A stretch of 64,000 bases of DNA. Origin: Ruminococcus sp. UNK.MGS-30 (GTDB lineage: Bacteria; Bacillota; Clostridia; Oscillospirales; Ruminococcaceae). The translations under genes were made by a program, and so were the position numbers. Of this stretch, positions 60,447 to 64,000 are shown one piece after another; within the stretch, counting starts at the first letter, position 1, and each line of letters opens with the position of its first letter. The stretch is from assembly GCA_000980705.1 (NCBI GenBank), contig LBCK01000004.1, positions 1-64,000 on the forward strand, given 5' to 3'. Under the pieces are notes generated by a model. That model was not told the origin of the DNA and made no database searches. It worked only from the letters and a program-made list of their open reading frames with translations.

Positions 60447-61495
60447 TGTACGATATGGACTATGCAATCTACCAATATATCAATGCGCAGGCGGAGCAGT
60501 ATGTGGAATTTGACGATCTGCTGAAACAGAATCACTGCACAATGGAGGAGGCACAGCAGGAGATAAAGGCATTCCGGGAAAAGTATCACAGCCTGCTTGC
60601 CGGGTATGCGTTCAGTGACTGTGACCTTGCTGCCGCTTGTGAAGAACTGATGGCACAGATGGAACAGCATCCCGGCAGCCCCGATTTGCAGTATCTGTAT
60701 TTGTGCATCGTGACGGATTTCGGACTGCTCTGGAACGCAGGGGTGCAGGAGCGCTCCGCAGAGCAGGAAGTCCGAAACTATTTCCGTCAGCGGGAACGGA
60801 TGCAGGAACTGACCGCATTTTTGCAGGTGCAGGATGAAAGCATGAGAAAGTATGAGAACCTGCTGGAACATCTGAAAAAGCCCATCGAGGGAAACCAGGC
60901 GGAATATGCAGAGGAATCCGATTTTCTGTATCATCTGACCATACAGCATATTTTTCTGCACGACGGCATCAAAAACGAGATCTACCGGGAAAATCTGAAA
61001 GCGCTGCTGATCCATGTCAACAGTGATGCGCAGGTGCGCTCTTTGAAACCGTATGTAATTTTTGCCGTCCTTGCGAGAAAAACGGGCATGATGCAAAAGC
61101 GAAAGCATTTTATGCCCAATCTGAATGCGGTATTGCAGTACCAGGACTATCAGATCTTGAAAGACAACGGCAAGAATTTCAACCGCTATCAGTCGGAGCT
61201 GGAGCTTTATGACCATCTGAGAAGAGCGTATGCGGAAGATGCGGATATGGATTTCTGCGACTTTTGCTTTGCCAATCTTTCTCCGCTGAGCGAGTGGTAT
61301 TATCTGTACTGCGAACCCAATGAGGACATTCCCATGACCATCGGGCGAAAGATTCAGACACAGATGCCCCTGTCCTTTCCCAATCTCCTCAGCGACGAGG
61401 CATACGAAACCCTGGACGAGGACGAGATACAGGCGTGCCGGGATGCAGCGGAAACGCTGAAAGAGAAGATGCTGTCGGCGGCAGCGTATCTATAA
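60443..61495 (+). CDS. Hypothetical helical protein
   Basis: 350 residues starting in the ATGA overlap. It is acidic, mostly helical and repeat-like (YEFDDLLKQNHCTMEEAQQE-type stretches; ACEELMAQMEQHPGSPDLQY; SEQEVRNYFRQRERMQELT), with a C-terminal DEDEIQACRDAAETLKEKML. No signal peptide, membrane segment or known motif. TPR-like folding is possible. Its partner is the 70-residue product encoded just upstream. Confidence 0.6.
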   Translation: MMYDMDYAIYQYINAQAEQYVEFDDLLKQNHCTMEEAQQEIKAFREKYHSLLAGYAFSDCDLAAACEELMAQMEQHPGSPDLQYLYLCIVTDFGLLWNAGVQERSAEQEVRNYFRQRERMQELTAFLQVQDESMRKYENLLEHLKKPIEGNQAEYAEESDFLYHLTIQHIFLHDGIKNEIYRENLKALLIHVNSDAQVRSLKPYVIFAVLARKTGMMQKRKHFMPNLNAVLQYQDYQILKDNGKNFNRYQSELELYDHLRRAYAEDADMDFCDFCFANLSPLSEWYYLYCEPNEDIPMTIGRKIQTQMPLSFPNLLSDEAYETLDEDEIQACRDAAETLKEKMLSAAAYL

Positions 61496-61496
61496 G

Positions 61497-61532
61497 CTAT
61501 CACAATTGAATGTCAAGAAAAAATTGTGGTAG
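61497..61532. promoter_or_regulatory. Inverted repeat between hypothetical genes
   Basis: CTATCACAATT (61497-61507) pairs with AATTGTGGTAG (61522-61532) with one G-T pair, around a 14-base loop. It directly follows the stop of the preceding gene and precedes the ribosome site of the next. There is no T run, so it may be a processing stem or an operator. Confidence 0.45.
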
Positions 61533-61556
61533 TTTATATTGCAGGAGGTGACAGCG

Positions 61557-61814
61557 ATGTACATGAACGGAGAATATCTGGAAACTCTTCAGGACTTAAA
61601 ACGATGTTTCTGTATCGATGAACTGGTCTACAGCTATTACAACGGCGAACTGGAATTGTTTCTGGACAAGATCGGAGCGCACGAAAAGGCAGAGCGCATC
61701 CGGAAAATTCCTGTCAGCAACGCACTGCTTTTGATACGCCTGTACGAGATCTTCGAATGCAATCTGGAGGATTCCGAAGAGAAGATCAGGAGTGATGCCG
61801 CATCAGATCAGTGA
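61557..61814 (+). CDS. Small hypothetical protein
   Basis: 85 residues from ATG 61557 behind GCAGGAGGTG. Text: MYMNGEYLETLQDLKRCFCI, DELVYSYYNGELELFLDKIG and AHEKAERIRKIPVSNALLLI. The YYNGELELFL(D)xxG pattern resembles small proteins whose genes sit beside regulators in Firmicutes, but no family is named. Its 3' end overlaps the convergent XRE gene by 29 bases. Confidence 0.55.
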   Translation: MYMNGEYLETLQDLKRCFCIDELVYSYYNGELELFLDKIGAHEKAERIRKIPVSNALLLIRLYEIFECNLEDSEEKIRSDAASDQ

Positions 61815-62142
61815 CCTGTTCCACGATCTTGGCGACTTTCAGCATCTCATCCGGATGCAGTCCGTCCATGGCAGACTGGATGCGGTGAAAGGCATCCGAT
61901 TCTTCTGCCGCTGTGTCGGAATCGACATCCAGCAGCTTATGCAGCGGAATTTTCAAGCCGCCTGCGATCTTGTAGAGCGTCTCAATGGTGGGGCATTTTT
62001 CACCACGTTCCACCTTGCCGATATAGGCTGGGTGGATTTCGGATGCGAAAGCAAGCTCCTCCTGGCTAAGATGCTGCTCTGTGCGGAATTTGCGGATTCG
62101 CTCGCCTGTTATGCCAGATATGGTTTCTCGATTTTCTTTCAT
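61786..62142 (-). CDS. XRE-family helix-turn-helix regulator
   Basis: 118 residues from ATG 62142. HTH_3 domain: ERIRKFRTEQHLSQEELAFA, SEIHPAYIGKVERGEKCPTI, ETLYKIAGGLKIPLHKLL; a short helical C-terminal part (DAFHRIQSAMDGLHPDEMLK) could bind a partner. AAAGGAACGATGC upstream offers a ribosome site. It is divergent from the zinc-ribbon gene block and convergent with a small unknown gene; it may regulate either. Confidence 0.9.
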   Translation of the reverse strand: MKENRETISGITGERIRKFRTEQHLSQEELAFASEIHPAYIGKVERGEKCPTIETLYKIAGGLKIPLHKLLDVDSDTAAEESDAFHRIQSAMDGLHPDEMLKVAKIVEQVTDLMRHHS

Positions 62143-62267
62143 AGAGCAGCATCGTTCCTTTCGTTATGCAGGAGCGTTCCGCATTCCTCACGCATCTGTT
62201 TCATACTGGATGCCGCAGACAGTACAAAGAGGAAGATGGGACAATCCCTAAAGGTAGTATTATTTCT

Positions 62268-62296
62268 ATTGTACCGCTTATTCGTATTGCATTCAA
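62268..62296 (-). promoter_or_regulatory. Promoter of the XRE regulator gene
   Basis: On the minus strand TTGAAT (62296-62291), a 17-base spacer and TACAAT (62273-62268), leaving a leader of about 120 bases. Confidence 0.6.
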
Positions 62297-62332
62297 ATAT
62301 GTTTAGGGTATAAAAAATAATCTCTAAAAGGA

Positions 62333-62361
62333 TTGACACGGAAAGAAAATTGTAGTATAAT
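62333..62361 (+). promoter_or_regulatory. Consensus promoter of the zinc-ribbon gene block
   Basis: TTGACA (62333-62338), a 17-base spacer and TATAAT (62356-62361), 53 bases before ATG 62415. Confidence 0.88.
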
Positions 62362-62414
62362 GTCAGTATAACTTATTTTGGTTATCAAATTTTTGAAAAG
62401 GAGATTGAAAAGTT

Positions 62415-63126
62415 ATGTTTTGTAAAAGTTGCGGGAATGAATTGAAAGAGGGTGCAAAGGTTTGCGATAAGTGCGGGGCACGCTTAACACCCTCCGCAGG
62501 AAACATTTCCGGAGCAGCAGCCGGGAATTCCAACGCAGCAAAAACGTTTTCTTTTAAGATTCATGCAAAAGGACGCAGCTCGATATTTTAATACGATAAA
62601 GCAGTTCCGGGGTGCATATAAAGCAGACTTTACTGTAGAGGACAACCGTCTGCTGATTGATGAAACAGATAACTATGGAGAAACGGTTTCTTCCGTTCCG
62701 TATTATCTGATAAAAGAATTTTCGCTGAAAGAATCCATTTCGCCGATGCTTATATTTACTTATCTCATTTGTGCATTGGTGGCAATTGCACTGCTTGCTA
62801 CCGGTACGGAGATCTTGACTGGCATATTGGTTTTGATTGTGCTGGTGTTGTTCATGATTTTCCTTGGTTTCAAAAACGCACGGTTTTTACTGACACTGAA
62901 TGACAATCAGAAGATAAAAATAAAGATGTCAAAGATCTCGAAAAAGAAGAAACAGGAAAAACAGGACTTTGTGGAATCTATGAATTTCAAGATCAGCAAT
63001 GCGGTAAATACCGGTGCAGTATTTGAAAGAGCAGGAACAGCGCTCACCGTTGGTGATCTTCGAAATCACGTAAGCGCCGAAGAACGGAAAAGTGAAGTAG
63101 AAGCAATCAAGAACAATCACAATTAA
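62415..63126 (+). pseudogene. Zinc-ribbon membrane protein, probably frameshifted
   Basis: After AAAAGGAG, ATG 62415 reads MFCKSCGNELKEGAKVCDKC (two CxxC knuckles), a Gly/Ala/Asn linker and FSFKIHAKGRSSIF, then stops at 62589. The neighbouring frame continues NTIKQFRGAYKADFTVEDNR, two membrane spans (MLIFTYLICALVAIALLATG; ILTGILVLIVLVLFMIFLGF) and a cytoplasmic tail to 63126. Dropping one T from the TTTT at 62586-62589 joins them as RSSIF-NTIKQF. The downstream part has an ATG at 62563 but no ribosome site. It is either a real one-base frameshift or a sequence error in the run. Confidence 0.65.
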
Positions 63127-63143
63127 AATCAGGGGGAAACAAT

Positions 63144-63860
63144 ATGTTCTGTCAGAAATGCGGAAAAGAAATTGAGGATGGTACAAGATTTTGTGAGCAT
63201 TGCGGTGCGGCGCAGGATGCTGCCGCTGCCGGCAATCCCGGCACAAACAGCAATGCAGGCGTCAATCCGACCATGCAGGCGAGTCCGTATCCGGCACAGG
63301 CGATGAATGCAGCCGCACCGGCAAAAAAGAAAAAGGGAAAAGGCTGTATCATCGGCATTATCGCAGCCGCTGTGGTGGTACTTGTTGTCGTTGTAGTCGT
63401 CGTAATTATCGCATTTTCTTCCGGAAAGTCGCTGTCTGTAGACGATGTCAAGGAAAGCCATCTGTCCTATTACAGCGAAACTAGAAAGATCGGAAATGTC
63501 TTTGCAAACTATGGCTACTTTGACAATGCGTCCTGGAAAGAGTTTGACGGTGAAACCGACGACGGCGAAAGCGTGGATGTCGTTGAGTTCAATGCCGACC
63601 TGACAATGCAAAACGGCGATGCTTACAGCTATACCTATACATTTTCGAACAAGGTGACCATTCAGTTCTATCGGGATAAGGATATGGATGACGATTCGTC
63701 GCAGATATACGGCATCTGGCTGAATGATGTCCTGGTGGATGGCGTGAAGGAAGATGTCAAGCTGGATGACTATGATTTCGACGATCTGCTGAGCAGTATC
63801 TATGACAACGAAATATTCGTGCTGTATCTTTCGGACTACGGCATCACGTTAGAACCGTAA
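63144..63860 (+). CDS. Zinc-ribbon single-pass membrane protein
   Basis: 238 residues; AGGGGGAAAC before ATG 63144. Zinc ribbon MFCQKCGKEIEDGTRFCEHCG, an Ala/Pro/Asn linker with KKKKGKG, a membrane span (CIIGIIAAAVVVLVVVVVVV) and an external domain of about 140 residues, acidic (DDDSSQIYGIWLNDVLVDG). Same architecture as the zinc-ribbon protein encoded at 5440 in the secretion locus, but with an unrelated-looking outer domain. Function unknown; envelope stress or signalling is only a guess from the layout. Confidence 0.75.
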   Translation: MFCQKCGKEIEDGTRFCEHCGAAQDAAAAGNPGTNSNAGVNPTMQASPYPAQAMNAAAPAKKKKGKGCIIGIIAAAVVVLVVVVVVVIIAFSSGKSLSVDDVKESHLSYYSETRKIGNVFANYGYFDNASWKEFDGETDDGESVDVVEFNADLTMQNGDAYSYTYTFSNKVTIQFYRDKDMDDDSSQIYGIWLNDVLVDGVKEDVKLDDYDFDDLLSSIYDNEIFVLYLSDYGITLEP

Positions 63861-63873
63861 AGAAGGGCAGAGA

Positions 63874-64000
63874 ATGTTTTGCAAAAAATGTGGAAAGCAG
63901 ATAAGTGACGGCGTCCAGTTTTGTCCAAACTGCGGCGCATCGCAGGAAAGTTCTGCAAAGGAAGAGAATGCAGTTACTGTCCAGCCGGCACAGAATGCGT
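63874..64000 (+). CDS. Zinc-ribbon protein, cut by the window edge
   Basis: AGAAGGGCAG precedes ATG 63874. The visible 42 residues read MFCKKCGKQISDGVQFCPNC followed by GASQESSAKEENAVTVQPAQ, a third zinc ribbon with the usual low-complexity linker. It lies 13 bases after the preceding stop, so the three zinc-ribbon genes probably form one transcript. Confidence 0.7.
   Translation, partial: MFCKKCGKQISDGVQFCPNCGASQESSAKEENAVTVQPAQNA

Overview
The window looks like the chromosome of a gut-type Firmicute, most likely a Ruminococcus-like member of the Oscillospiraceae. The evidence is AGGAGG-type ribosome binding sites, housekeeping promoters of the TTGACA-N17-TATAAT class, a Firmicutes-style (T7SSb) type VII secretion locus, IS66 and IS3 elements, PcfB/VirD4 conjugation genes and many zinc-ribbon membrane proteins. 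The genus is an inference. The left half is visibly more AT-rich than the catabolic clusters on the right.

Layout. (1) 1-3240: the end of an integrative conjugative element on the minus strand (RepA-like initiator, two small unknowns, PcfB, and the N-terminus of VirD4). It is cut by a second mobile element whose large serine recombinase runs off the left edge. (2) 3321-28122: a type VII secretion locus on the plus strand. It encodes an FHA protein, a PP2C phosphatase, a zinc-ribbon protein, a Ser/Thr kinase, two small membrane proteins, a 1774-residue Ig-like surface protein, a second FHA protein, a MinD/CpaE-like ATPase, YukD, EssC split by an in-frame amber codon, a WXG100-like protein, YwqH/YwqI-like helpers, a candidate effector and a second large surface protein. 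(3) 28330-30951: an IS66 element with a perfect 8-bp target duplication, decayed and carrying a nested, intact IS3-family element. (4) 31000-35031: a decaying glycolipid/envelope locus (frameshifted glycosyltransferase, phospholipase C-like protein, glycosyltransferase remnant, PAP2 phosphatase, VTT membrane protein, and a CpoA-like glycosyltransferase with a missing segment).

(5) 35239-47458: a reductive pyrimidine catabolism operon. An ABC importer with a circularly permuted binding protein is followed by dihydropyrimidinase, an unusual dihydropyrimidine dehydrogenase (N-terminal Fe-S module joined directly to PreA), a PucR regulator, a class III aminotransferase, an unknown protein, an M20 carbamoyl-amidohydrolase and an iron alcohol dehydrogenase. 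Together they could take uracil or thymine to beta-alanine and on to 3-hydroxypropionate-type products. (6) 47657-52677: a MacB/Bce-like ABC exporter with its own response regulator and sensor kinase. (7) 52687-60110: a LacI-type regulator divergent from an SsuBCA/TauABC-like importer, a DUF1254/DUF1214 protein and an alkylsulfatase, with two matching operators between them; this is probably a sulfate-ester or sulfonate scavenging operon. (8) 60182-64000: small unknown genes, an XRE regulator and three zinc-ribbon membrane proteins, one apparently frameshifted and one cut by the window edge.

The strongest candidates for new biology are the kinase/phosphatase/FHA-wired type VII secretion locus with repeated TT(L/V)L motifs and an amber-split EssC, the circularly permuted NMT1/THI5-like binding protein, and the dihydropyrimidine dehydrogenase that lacks a flavin/NADPH reductase module.
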